From: DASUBV01 sp035763085
GTDB taxonomy: Bacteria > Actinomycetota > Actinomycetes > Streptosporangiales > Streptosporangiaceae
Reading direction: 5' to 3'
DNA: 22,153 bases
Assembly: GCA_035763085.1 (NCBI GenBank)
Contig: DASUBV010000390.1
Location: 1-22,153, forward strand
Within the stretch, counting starts at the first letter, position 1; the number at the start of each line of letters is the position of its first letter. The notes below the pieces were generated by a model. It was not told the DNA's origin. It did no database searches and was given only the letters and a program-made list of their open reading frames with translations. Positions 7,307 to 14,626 of the stretch are shown piece after piece. The translations under genes were made by a program, and so were the position numbers.

Positions 7307-8368
7307 TCAGCCGCGGCGGCGGGCCACCGCGTACAGCGCGATCCCGGCGGCGACGCTGGCGTTGAGCGACTCCGCGCCAGTGATCGGGATCCGGGCCACC
7401 GCGTCACAGCGCTGGGTGATCAGCCGGGACAGCCCCCGGCCTTCCGCGCCGATCACCAGCACCAGCGGCGCGTCGGCCAGTTCCAGGTCCCCGATGTCGG
7501 CCGGGCCGCCGGCATCCAGGCCCACGACGAACAGGCCGGCCTGCTGGTAGGCGGCCAGCGCCTGGGCCAGGTTCGACGCCTGCGCGACCGGGACGCGGGC
7601 CAGGGCGCCGGCCGATGCCTTCCACGCCCCGGCGGTCACGCCGGCCGACCGGCGCACCGGGACCAGGACCCCGTGGCCGCCGAAGGCCGCCACGGAGCGG
7701 GCGACGGCGCCGAGGTTGCGCGGGTCGGTGACCCCGTCCAGCGCGACAATCAGCGGCTGCGCCGCGGCGGCCGCGGCCGCCGCGACGAGATCGCCGGGCG
7801 CCGCGTACGAGTACGGGGCGACCTTGAGGGCCAGGCCCTGGTGAATGGCGCCGCCGGTCATCCGGTCCAGCTCTGCCCGCCCGGCCTCGACAACAGGGAT
7901 CCCGGTATCGGCCGCCAGCTTGACCGCCTCGCCGATCCGCTCGTCGGCGTCCAGCCGCGGCCCGACATGCAGGGCGGTGGCGGGCACCCGGGCGCGCAGC
8001 GACTCCAGCACCGCGTTGCGGCCGGCGATGATCTCGGCCGCGCTGCCCGCGCCGCGCGTCGTCGCGCCAGCTCGCGCCCCGGCGCCGGGCCGGCCCGGGT
8101 AGCCGGCCGCGCCCCGCCCGCCCCGGCGGTCGCCATCGCGGGACTCGCCGCCGCGGCCGCCGCGCGGGCTGTCGCCGCGGGCGGCGGCCCTGGCCTGGGC
8201 GGCAGCGCGGCGCTGCTTGGGGTGACCGGGTCGCATCTCGGCCGGCGGGGTCGGACCCTTGCCCTCCAGCTTGCGCTTGCCGTAGCCGCCGGTGCCAGCC
8301 CGGGGCTTGCCCGACTTGGTGCGGCCGCCCGGCCCCGGCCGGGACTGGCCGCCAGCCCGCCCGGTCAT
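7307..8368 (-). CDS. rlmB: 23S rRNA (guanosine-2'-O-)-methyltransferase RlmB, SpoU/TrmH family
   Basis: RlmB 2'-O-methylates a guanosine in domain V of 23S rRNA (G2251 in E. coli numbering). The 353-residue protein begins with about 110 residues of low-complexity Arg/Gly/Lys-rich sequence, probably an RNA-binding extension common in actinobacterial versions. A substrate-binding domain starting at IIAGRNAVLESLRA follows. The C-terminal SPOUT knot carries the three family motifs: DPRNLGAVARS, VIGAEGRGLS and ESLNASVAAGIALY. The ATG start overlaps the cysS stop as ATGA, so the two genes are translationally coupled, as in other actinobacteria. Confidence 0.93.
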   Translation of the reverse strand: MTGRAGGQSRPGPGGRTKSGKPRAGTGGYGKRKLEGKGPTPPAEMRPGHPKQRRAAAQARAAARGDSPRGGRGGESRDGDRRGGRGAAGYPGRPGAGARAGATTRGAGSAAEIIAGRNAVLESLRARVPATALHVGPRLDADERIGEAVKLAADTGIPVVEAGRAELDRMTGGAIHQGLALKVAPYSYAAPGDLVAAAAAAAAQPLIVALDGVTDPRNLGAVARSVAAFGGHGVLVPVRRSAGVTAGAWKASAGALARVPVAQASNLAQALAAYQQAGLFVVGLDAGGPADIGDLELADAPLVLVIGAEGRGLSRLITQRCDAVARIPITGAESLNASVAAGIALYAVARRRG

Positions 8369-9840
8369 CGCTTCAGCTCCCAGCGCGGGCCGCGCGGGGT
8401 GTCCTCGACCATCACGCCGGCCTCCTGCAGCTGGTCCCTGATCGCGTCCGCCGCAGCGTAGTCCTTGCGCTGCCGGGCCGCCTGGCGCTGGTCAAGGGCC
8501 ACGCTCACCAGCGCGTCCACAACCGGGCGCAGGTCATCGCCGGCCGCCCCGCCCCGGGCGGCCGCCCACGGCTCGGCCAGCGGGTCAAGGCCGAGGACGC
8601 CGAGCATGGCCCGGACCTCGGCCAGGTGCCGGCCGCTGCCGGCGGTGTCGCCGTCGGCCAGGGCGCTGTTGCCCAGCCGCACGGCCTCGTGCACCAGGGC
8701 CAGCGCCTGCGGCACGCCCAGGTCGTCATCCATGGCGGCCGCGAAGGCCGCCGGCACCGTGCTGGCCGGCCCGGTAGCGGCTGGCCGCGCGCCGGGGCTC
8801 TCCTCGCCGCCGACCGCGGCCGCCGGGCCCGCCGCAGGCTCGCCCGCCGCGGTGGCCACCAGCTCGGCGGCCCTGGTCACGAACCCCTCGATCCGCCGGT
8901 AGGCGGTGACCGCCTCGGACAGCGCCTCGGGCGAGTAGTTAATCTCCGAGCGGTAGTGCGCCTGCACCATGTAGTAGCGCAGTTCGGCCGGGTGCACCGT
9001 CAGGATCATGGAGTCGACGAGCAGTGAGTTGCCCAGCGACTTGCTCATCTTCTCGCCGCCGACCCGGACCAGGCCGTTGTGCACCCAGTAGCGGGCGAAG
9101 CCGTCGCCGGCCGCGCGGGACTGGGCCAGCTCGTTCTCGTGGTGCGGGAAGACCAGGTCGAGGCCGCCGCCGTGGATGTCGAAGGCGGGTCCGAGGTACT
9201 TGGTGGACATGGCCGAGCACTCCAGGTGCCAGCCTGGCCGGCCCGCTCCCCAGGGCGTCTCCCACCATGGCTCGCCCGGCCGGGCGCCCTTCCACAGCGC
9301 GAAGTCGCGGGGGTCGCGCTTGGCTCCGCCCTCGGCGTCGTCGGCGGCCATCATGTGCTCGGGCCGCTGACCGGACAGGCTGCCGTAGTCCGGCCATGAG
9401 CTCACGTCGAAGTACACGTCACCGCCGGCCGCGTAGGCGTGCCCGCCGTCGATCAGCCGCCGCATCAGCATGATCATCTCCGGCACGTGCCCGGTGGCCC
9501 GCGGCTCCACGTCGGGCGGCAGGCAGCCGAGCGCGTCATAGGCGCGGGTGAAGGCCCGCTGGTTCCGCTCGGCGACCGCCCACCAGCCGACGTCCTCGGC
9601 CGCCGCGACGCCCAGGATCTTGTCGTCGATGTCGGTCACGTTCCGGCAGAACGTCGTCGCGTACCCGGACGCCCGCAGCCAGCGGACCAGGACATCGAAG
9701 TTGACGCCGGAGCGGACGTGGCCGATTTGCGGCGGGGCCTGCACGGTGGCGCCGCACAGGTACAGCGAGACCTTCCCCGGCTGGAGCGGGGAGAACTCGC
9801 GCACCGAGCGCGCGGCGGTGTCGTACAAGCGCAATGTCAC
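8365..9840 (-). CDS. cysS: Cysteinyl-tRNA synthetase
   Basis: CysS charges tRNA-Cys with cysteine in the cytoplasm. The preferred start is GTG 9840 (MTLRLYDTAARSV), which matches the normal family N-terminus; the frame stays open 13 codons further upstream. The 491 residues show the Zn-binding LYLCGATVQ, the catalytic signature region APPQIGHVRSG, NVTDIDDKI, the Zn-ligand segments GWHLECS and FPHHENELAQS, and KMSKSLGNS. The first signature motif reads QIGH rather than HIGH (codon CAA for the first residue), which is unusual. No good ribosome site precedes the start. A TAGCCT box 7 bases upstream suggests a leaderless transcript. It is distinguished from the mycothiol ligase MshC by full length and the KMSKSLGN context. 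It is coupled to rlmB. Confidence 0.93.
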   Translation of the reverse strand: MTLRLYDTAARSVREFSPLQPGKVSLYLCGATVQAPPQIGHVRSGVNFDVLVRWLRASGYATTFCRNVTDIDDKILGVAAAEDVGWWAVAERNQRAFTRAYDALGCLPPDVEPRATGHVPEMIMLMRRLIDGGHAYAAGGDVYFDVSSWPDYGSLSGQRPEHMMAADDAEGGAKRDPRDFALWKGARPGEPWWETPWGAGRPGWHLECSAMSTKYLGPAFDIHGGGLDLVFPHHENELAQSRAAGDGFARYWVHNGLVRVGGEKMSKSLGNSLLVDSMILTVHPAELRYYMVQAHYRSEINYSPEALSEAVTAYRRIEGFVTRAAELVATAAGEPAAGPAAAVGGEESPGARPAATGPASTVPAAFAAAMDDDLGVPQALALVHEAVRLGNSALADGDTAGSGRHLAEVRAMLGVLGLDPLAEPWAAARGGAAGDDLRPVVDALVSVALDQRQAARQRKDYAAADAIRDQLQEAGVMVEDTPRGPRWELKR

Positions 9841-9847
9841 GCGACCA

Positions 9848-9853
9848 AGGCTA
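9848..9853 (-). promoter_or_regulatory. Candidate -10 box of a leaderless cysS transcript
   Basis: TAGCCT (TANNNT) lies exactly 7 bases before GTG 9840, putting the predicted transcription start on or next to the start codon. No clear -35 box is visible. Confidence 0.35.
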
Positions 9854-9892
9854 CGGGATCGCCTGACCCCGGGGGCCACGCTCGGGAACCCC

Positions 9893-9909
9893 CGGGACCA
9901 GGGGTCCCG
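9893..9909 (-). terminator. Candidate terminator after homogentisate dioxygenase gene
   Basis: The inverted repeat CGGGACC-AGG-GGTCCCG (7-bp stem) lies about 100 bases past the dioxygenase stop, in the 166-base gap before cysS. It is the only strong hairpin in that gap. Confidence 0.4.
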
Positions 9910-10006
9910 CCCGCGGAATCCCGGCTAATCCGGCGACCCAGTACCGCCGCCTCGTACGGCGGCACGGCCGCTTCCTGGCGCCAGCCCGCCCGGCCCGGCC
10001 GGAGCG

Positions 10007-11230
10007 CTAGCTGCGGGCAGCCCTGGCCCAGGTCCAGGCGTACTCCGGGTCCTCCGCCGCCCGGCCGGCCCGGGCCAGATGCAGCGGACGGAAGGTATCG
10101 ATCATGACGGCGGTCTCGTCGGTGCTCGTGCGGCCCTGGTCCAGGCCGGCGATGACCGCCTCCACGGCGCCCGGCTGCGGGCCGTGCGTGAAGCCGGACG
10201 GATGCAGCGTGACCGAGCCGACGCCGACGCCCGAGCCCTTGCGGGCGGAGTAGTCGCCGCCCACGTAATACATCATCTCGTCGGAGTCGACGTTGTGATG
10301 GTTGTAGGGGATCGGCACCGCCTCGGGGTCGAAGTCCAGCGGCCGCGGGCAGAACGAGCAGATCACGAAGTTCGGCCCCTCGAAGGTCTGGTGCACCGGC
10401 GGCGGCGCGTGGGTGCGCTTCACGATCGGCTCGAAATCGGCGATGTTGAACGCGTACGGGTACAGGCAGCCATCCCAGCCCACCACGTCGAACGGGTGGA
10501 AGGCGTAGGTCAGCCGGGTCAGGCCGGCCCGGTTACGCACGATCACCGGCACGTCCTCCCCCTCGGCTAGCAGCGGGCCGTCCGGCCCGCGCAGGTCACG
10601 CTCGCTGTAGGGGGCGTGCTCCAGGAACTGCCCGAACTGGGACAGGTACCGGCGCGGCGGCCGGATGTGCCCGCTCGCCTCGACCACCAGCGCGCGCAGC
10701 GGCGGCGCGTCCTCGCCGGCGTGCTCCGGACCGGGCAGCCAGCGGTGAATAGTGCCGCGCGGCACGATGAGGTAGTCGCCGGCGGCGGCGTCGATCGAGC
10801 CGTAGACCGACTCCAGCCGGACCGACCCGGACCGCACATAGACCGCCTCGTCGCCGGTGGAGTTCCGGTACAGCTCCGAGGGGGCGTCAGCAGCCGCGAT
10901 GTAGATCCTGATGTCGTCATTTCCCATCAGGAGCTGCCGGCCGAGAACCAGGTCGCCGCCGGACGGCAGCTCCTGGGTGCGGAAATGGCGCGGCAGCAGC
11001 GGGTGATTGGGCGCCAGGCCCAGGTCGCTCGCCACTCCGGCCGCCGTCTCGCCCGGCAGCTCCTCGCTCTTGACGATCGCGGTCGGCGGATGCACGTGGT
11101 ACAGCAGCGAGGAGTCGGACACGAAGCCCTCCTCGCCCATCAGCTCCTCGGCGTACAGATTCCCGTCCGGGCCGCGGAAGCGGACGTGGCGCTTGCGGGG
11201 AATCTCGCCGGTCACCCGGTAGTAAGGCAT
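10007..11230 (-). CDS. hmgA: Homogentisate 1,2-dioxygenase
   Basis: This Fe(II) cupin dioxygenase opens the ring of homogentisate to maleylacetoacetate in tyrosine/phenylalanine breakdown. The 407-residue protein matches the actinobacterial branch of the family. It has MPYYRVTGEIPRKRHVRFR at the N-terminus, a first cupin around 94-190, and the catalytic C-terminal cupin with PYNHHNVDSDEMMYYV (308-323) and LHPSGFTHGP (342-351). The likely iron ligands are His311 or His312, Glu318 (or Asp317) and His349, by analogy with the His-Glu-His set of the family. AAAGGAG lies at ideal spacing before ATG 11230. The gene stands alone, without fumarylacetoacetase or maleylacetoacetate isomerase next to it. 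A long palindrome 49-77 bases upstream is a probable regulator site. A related cupin dioxygenase with another substrate cannot be excluded. Confidence 0.85.
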   Translation of the reverse strand: MPYYRVTGEIPRKRHVRFRGPDGNLYAEELMGEEGFVSDSSLLYHVHPPTAIVKSEELPGETAAGVASDLGLAPNHPLLPRHFRTQELPSGGDLVLGRQLLMGNDDIRIYIAAADAPSELYRNSTGDEAVYVRSGSVRLESVYGSIDAAAGDYLIVPRGTIHRWLPGPEHAGEDAPPLRALVVEASGHIRPPRRYLSQFGQFLEHAPYSERDLRGPDGPLLAEGEDVPVIVRNRAGLTRLTYAFHPFDVVGWDGCLYPYAFNIADFEPIVKRTHAPPPVHQTFEGPNFVICSFCPRPLDFDPEAVPIPYNHHNVDSDEMMYYVGGDYSARKGSGVGVGSVTLHPSGFTHGPQPGAVEAVIAGLDQGRTSTDETAVMIDTFRPLHLARAGRAAEDPEYAWTWARAARS

Positions 11231-11278
11231 GTCGGCTCCTTTGCCATCATGATCGCCGGGAATGGCCTACGCCGGTTA

Positions 11279-11307
11279 TGGCCAACGGCTGTTAGGGTCG
11301 TTGGCCA
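11279..11307. promoter_or_regulatory. Candidate operator: TGGCCAACG-N11-CGTTGGCCA
   Basis: A perfect inverted repeat with 9-bp arms (11279-11287 and 11299-11307) and an 11-base spacer lies in the divergent gap between the dioxygenase gene and the DUF2637 gene, about 50 bases from the dioxygenase start. The arm length and helical-turn spacing suit a dimeric repressor. The spacer contains TAGGGT on the plus strand, which could be a -10 box. No regulator gene for it lies in the window. Confidence 0.5.
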
Positions 11308-11587
11308 GGCAGGGCTTTTGCCGGACCAGGCCTTTCCCCGGTCGCTGCCCGGTTTGGGCGTCAGTGTGACGGGAACGGCCCGGTTGCTGTCATTGTCCCA
11401 GGCCGGCTGTCCGGGGGCCACGGGGACGGTGCCGGCCGCCCGCGGGGAGCTCGCCAGCACGGACCGGCTGAGCACGGACCGACTGGCTCGCCCGCCGCGG
11501 ACGCACCGGGGATGTGAGTCCCGGCAACGGACCGCAGGCGGGCCCGGCGCAAGCCGGTATCGCGCAGGGAAGGACGAGCGTGCCCCG
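11308..11587. other. Remaining upstream region of the DUF2637 gene
   Basis: This stretch is non-coding in any convincing frame. It holds a perfect-but-one tandem duplication of 15 bases (11456-11470 and 11471-11485, unit AGCACGGACCGRCTG). No promoter could be assigned with confidence. Confidence 0.4.
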
Positions 11588-13285
11588 ATGAGCGATCACC
11601 CCTCACATCCGGGTCATCCGGCCACCGACGCGGCAGAACCCGGCCGGCTGCTCCGGCTGCTGGCCCTGGCCGCGGTGGGCGCCGGCGTACTGATCCTGGC
11701 CGCCGCCGCCTTCTTGTTCTCCTACCCGGGCATCCACGCCATAGCCCTGCACGCCGGGGTATCGGCGTCGCTGGCCCGCGGCTACCCGGTCATCTTCGAC
11801 GCGATGCTGGTCATCGCGCTCGCGGCCGTGCTGTCGCTGCGCGGGGCGGGCGCGGTGAGCCGCTGCTACGCCTGGTTGTCGCTGCTCGTGCTGCTCGCCG
11901 CCGTGGCCGGCGCCAGCGCGCTGCACTCGGCCCGGGTCGTGATCCCGCACCGGCCCGCCGCCGTGACGGCCGCCGTCGTGCCCTGGGCACTGCTGCTGAT
12001 CGGGTTCGGCCTGCTGCTGGCTATGCTGCGTCACGCCCGGATCAGCCGCGCCGCAGCGGCCGCCCGGAACGCGGCCGCGGACGCGGCACGGCCGGCTGGC
12101 CCGCCGATTGCAGCCCTGCCGCCGGGAACCCCCCAGCCCGGCGCGCCGGCCGGACCGCGGGCGCCAGCGACGCTGCCGCCGGGGAGTTTCCAGCACGGCC
12201 TCGCGCTGCCCGGCGGCGCACCGCTCCCGGCTCCGCCGGCGGCGACCGCCCCGCCTGCTCAGCCGGCCCCGGCCGAGCCGGTCCAGGCCGAGCCGGTCCA
12301 GGCCGAGCCGATCCAGGCTGCCCCGTCAGCCGCGTCGGACCACGCTGGGCTGGTACCCGCGGCGGGCCGGCACGCGGCCATGCCCGAGCCGCTGACCCAG
12401 ACCAGCACGGCCAGCGCCGCGAACGGCATCGTGGCGATCCCGCCGCGCTCCGCGGATGGCCGGGCGTCAGGGCGCGATGGCGGCCAGCCGCCGGAGTCCG
12501 GCACGGGTTCGGAGGAGTCCGGCCATGGCCTTCCCAAGCGCGTCCCCGCCGCCAGCCTGGCCGGTGCCGCCGATGCAGGCCCGGGCCTGCCGCGCTGGAC
12601 AACGGCACGCGCCGAGGCAGCACGCGGCTCGGAACTGGCCGGCCCGGAACTGGCCGGCCCGGAACTGGCCGACCCGGAACTGGCCGACCCGGAACTGGCC
12701 GACCCGGAACTGGCCGACCCGGAACTGGCTGGCACCGAACTCGCTGGCACCGAACTCGCCGGCACCGAACCGCCCGGTACCCAGCCTGGCGGCATCAAGC
12801 TGGCCGGCACCGAGCTTGGCGACCAGGAAATGACCGGCACCGAGCCATCCGGCACGGGGCACGCCGGCACCGAGCACGCCAGCTCAGCCGGGCCCTCCGG
12901 CGCTGGAAAGTCCGAGCCTCGGCCGTCTGGCGCTGGTAAGTCCGAGCCTCGGTCGTCCGACGCTGGAAAGTCCGGCGCCGTGCCATCCGACGCCGGGAAG
13001 GCTGACGCCGGGAGGCCTGACGCCGGGAGGCCTGACGCCGACCCGGCCGATGCCAGGCCCGCCGATGCCGCGAAGAATGACGCCGGGAAGGCTGACGCTG
13101 GGCCCTCCGGCAGCGGGCGTGCCCAGACCGCGGGTGCCGGTGAAGCGCCGGCAGCCGAATCCGGCACCCCGCAGGACGCCGGAACCCGCGTGGCTGCCAG
13201 CCCGGCGCCCGCCACTGCCGCTCCGCCCGCGTTCCACCGGATGTGGAGCTCGCCTACGCCGCCCGGCGACGACTCCGACGACTAG
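11588..13285 (+). CDS. DUF2637-type membrane protein with long repetitive C-terminal tail
   Basis: This 565-residue protein has an N-terminal four-helix membrane domain (about 22-45, 66-84, 94-113 and 126-147). It resembles the DUF2637 family (YPVIFDAMLVIALAAVLSLRG, RCYAWLSLLVLLAAVAGAS, VVPWALLLIGFGLLL), whose known relatives include SpdB-like plasmid-spread proteins. The other 400 or so residues are Pro/Ala/Gly/Ser-rich and probably unstructured. They contain EPVQA repeats (about 231-245), a run of ELA(G/D)(P/T) pentads from residue 349 to about 430, and then decads of the type PSGAGKSEPR. The start ATG 11588 follows GGAAGGACGAG at slightly long spacing. The frame is open far upstream only because it shadows the dioxygenase gene. 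Function unknown. The tail is likely on the cytoplasmic side if the domain has an even number of helices and its N-terminus is inside. Confidence 0.75.
   Translation: MSDHPSHPGHPATDAAEPGRLLRLLALAAVGAGVLILAAAAFLFSYPGIHAIALHAGVSASLARGYPVIFDAMLVIALAAVLSLRGAGAVSRCYAWLSLLVLLAAVAGASALHSARVVIPHRPAAVTAAVVPWALLLIGFGLLLAMLRHARISRAAAAARNAAADAARPAGPPIAALPPGTPQPGAPAGPRAPATLPPGSFQHGLALPGGAPLPAPPAATAPPAQPAPAEPVQAEPVQAEPIQAAPSAASDHAGLVPAAGRHAAMPEPLTQTSTASAANGIVAIPPRSADGRASGRDGGQPPESGTGSEESGHGLPKRVPAASLAGAADAGPGLPRWTTARAEAARGSELAGPELAGPELADPELADPELADPELADPELAGTELAGTELAGTEPPGTQPGGIKLAGTELGDQEMTGTEPSGTGHAGTEHASSAGPSGAGKSEPRPSGAGKSEPRSSDAGKSGAVPSDAGKADAGRPDAGRPDADPADARPADAAKNDAGKADAGPSGSGRAQTAGAGEAPAAESGTPQDAGTRVAASPAPATAAPPAFHRMWSSPTPPGDDSDD
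12632..12871 (+). repeat. 15-bp minisatellite inside the DUF2637 gene
   Basis: The unit GAACTGGCCGACCCG and close variants are repeated head to tail, encoding ELAGP twice, ELADP four times and ELAGT three times, followed by about seven decayed pentads. The central copies are almost identical at the DNA level, suggesting recent expansion by slippage. The 15-base period keeps the frame. Confidence 0.85.
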
Positions 13286-13347
13286 CGAGCGGCGACCATC
13301 GCGGTAGCGACGACTCCGGCGTTTAGCGAGCGCGAGCCGCGACCAGT
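13266..13347. repeat. 41-bp imperfect tandem repeat across two convergent 3' ends
   Basis: The segment starting at 13266 (GCGACGACTCCG...) recurs at 13307 and in part at 13354. Copy one holds the end and TAG stop of the DUF2637 gene, while copy two holds the stop and last codons of ispF on the other strand. As a result the minus strand carries a second remnant of the ispF tail (VVATAMVAAR then stop, against AVATALVAARAR in the gene). Confidence 0.7.
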
Positions 13348-13829
13348 GCGGTAGCGACGGCTGCGATGCCCTCGCCGCGCCCGGTCAGGCCCAGCCCGTC
13401 GGTGGTGGTGCCGGACAGGCTGACCGGCACGCCGCCGAGCGCCGCCGACATGGCTGCCTCGGCCTCTGCCCGGCGGGTAGCCAGCTTCGGCCGGTTGCCG
13501 ATGACCTGGATCGCCACGTTGCCGATGACGAACCCGGCGCGGTCCAGGATGGCGACGGTCTCCTGCAGGAAGCGGGCACCCGCAGCGTGCGCGTACTCCG
13601 GCCGGCCGGTGCCGAAATGCTGACCCAGGTCGCCCAGGCCCGCCGCGGACAGCAGCGCGTCGCACGCGGCGTGGGCCGCGACATCGCCGTCGGAGTGACC
13701 GGCCAGGCCGGGCTCACCGGGCCACAGGAGGCCCGCAAGATACAGCGGCCTGCCAGCGGTCAGCGGGTGCACGTCTGTGCCCACGCCAACTCGCGGCAGG
13801 CCGCCGTTGTATGCCAGATCTGGTGACAC
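13323..13829 (-). CDS. ispF: 2-C-methyl-D-erythritol 2,4-cyclodiphosphate synthase
   Basis: IspF makes the cyclic diphosphate intermediate in the MEP route to isoprenoid precursors. The chosen start is GTG 13829 (MSPDLAYNGGLPRVGVGTDVHPL), giving 168 residues, close to the family's 155-165. The frame runs on upstream only as a shadow of carD. Metal ligands are visible as Asp19 and His21 (DVH) and His53 (VAAHAACDALL). GHSDGD, DLGQHFGTGRPEYAHAAG, IGNRPKL and TTTDGLGLTGRGEGI are typical. It follows carD by 29 bases, so the two are co-transcribed. The usual partner ispD, normally between them, is absent. The last 10 codons are duplicated just downstream in a 41-bp repeat. Confidence 0.93.
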   Translation of the reverse strand: MSPDLAYNGGLPRVGVGTDVHPLTAGRPLYLAGLLWPGEPGLAGHSDGDVAAHAACDALLSAAGLGDLGQHFGTGRPEYAHAAGARFLQETVAILDRAGFVIGNVAIQVIGNRPKLATRRAEAEAAMSAALGGVPVSLSGTTTDGLGLTGRGEGIAAVATALVAARAR

Positions 13830-13858
13830 GGACGTTCCCGGCGTGCGGGCGCGTGCGC

Positions 13859-14341
13859 TTAGTTGCCGAGAATCTCGTCGAGCAGGGCCTCGGCCTTGTC
13901 CTCGTTCGTCTTCTCCGCCAGTGCGAGCTCGCTGACCAGGATCTGCCGCGCCTTGGCGAGCATCCGCTTCTCGCCGGCCGACAGGCCGCGCTCGCGGTCC
14001 CTGCGCCACAGGTCACGAACGACCTCAGCCACCTTGTTCACGTCGCCTGAGGCGAGCTTCTCCAGGTTGGCCTTGTAGCGCCGGGACCAGTTGGTCGGCT
14101 CTTCGGTATACGGGGCGCGGAGCACTTCGAAGACGCGCTCCAGCCCTTCCTGCCCGACCACGTCCCGGACGCCGACTAGCTCGGCATTGTCCGCGGGGAC
14201 ACGCACAGTCAGGTCGCCCTTGTCGACCTTGAGCACGAGGTAAGTTCTATCCTCACCTTTGATCGAACGGGTCTCGATCTCCTCGATCCGAGCAGCCCCA
14301 TGATGGGGGTAGACGACGGTGTCGCCGACCTTGAAAGACAT
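13859..14341 (-). CDS. carD: CarD-family RNA polymerase-binding transcription regulator
   Basis: CarD binds the beta subunit of RNA polymerase and upstream promoter DNA and stabilises open complexes, notably at rRNA promoters. The 160 residues start with the Tudor-like RNA-polymerase-interaction domain (MSFKVGDTVVYPHHGAARI, about 1-55). A helical DNA-binding domain follows, with the conserved tryptophan at position 85 (TNWSRRYKAN) that wedges into the -10 edge in the mycobacterial protein. GGAAGGGG precedes ATG 14341 at 11 bases. TAAGAT on the minus strand, 27 bases upstream, is a good -10 candidate. It heads a carD-ispF operon and is divergent from the thioredoxin-like gene. Confidence 0.96.
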   Translation of the reverse strand: MSFKVGDTVVYPHHGAARIEEIETRSIKGEDRTYLVLKVDKGDLTVRVPADNAELVGVRDVVGQEGLERVFEVLRAPYTEEPTNWSRRYKANLEKLASGDVNKVAEVVRDLWRRDRERGLSAGEKRMLAKARQILVSELALAEKTNEDKAEALLDEILGN

Positions 14342-14368
14342 GTGGCATGTACCCCTTCCGCTGCAGCT

Positions 14369-14374
14369 ATCTTA
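14369..14374 (-). promoter_or_regulatory. Candidate -10 box of carD
   Basis: TAAGAT on the minus strand lies 27 bases before the carD start and upstream of its GGAAGGGG ribosome site. No consensus -35 is visible, which is common in actinobacterial promoters. Confidence 0.4.
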
Positions 14375-14626
14375 CCACGTCGAACAGGGGCGATTAGCCC
14401 GCGTTGACGGCAAAGATGCAGGTCAATGGCTCGATTAGCGGGCCGGATTTCAGCGCGCCGGGCGGGCTGGCGGCGCGCCGGCGCCGGCGGGCCGCGTGGT
14501 CAGCCCGGGCCGGGCGGCACGGCCGGGGCCGCAGGTGTGGCCGTATTCACCTGCCTGCGAGGTCCCGGACGGCCGCATCTGGGCTCATACTGAAAGAGGA
14601 CGCTCGCTCTGGCCGGAGAGGTGCTC

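Noticed and set aside
9841..10006. T-box leader upstream of cysS
   Set aside because: There is no T-box core sequence, and the start appears leaderless; the only hairpin fits a terminator of the preceding gene.
10616..11587. 324-codon upstream extension of the DUF2637 frame
   Set aside because: It is antisense to the homogentisate dioxygenase gene and the non-coding gap; ATG 11588 begins the recognisable protein.
12632..12871. Pentapeptide-repeat (A(D/N)LXX) quinolone-resistance-type domain
   Set aside because: The phase is wrong: the residue two before the leucine is proline rather than Ala/Ser/Thr, so the beta-helix pattern is not met.
13830..14009. N-terminal extension of ispF
   Set aside because: It overlaps carD in another frame and has no similarity to IspF or IspD; GTG 13829 gives the normal length.
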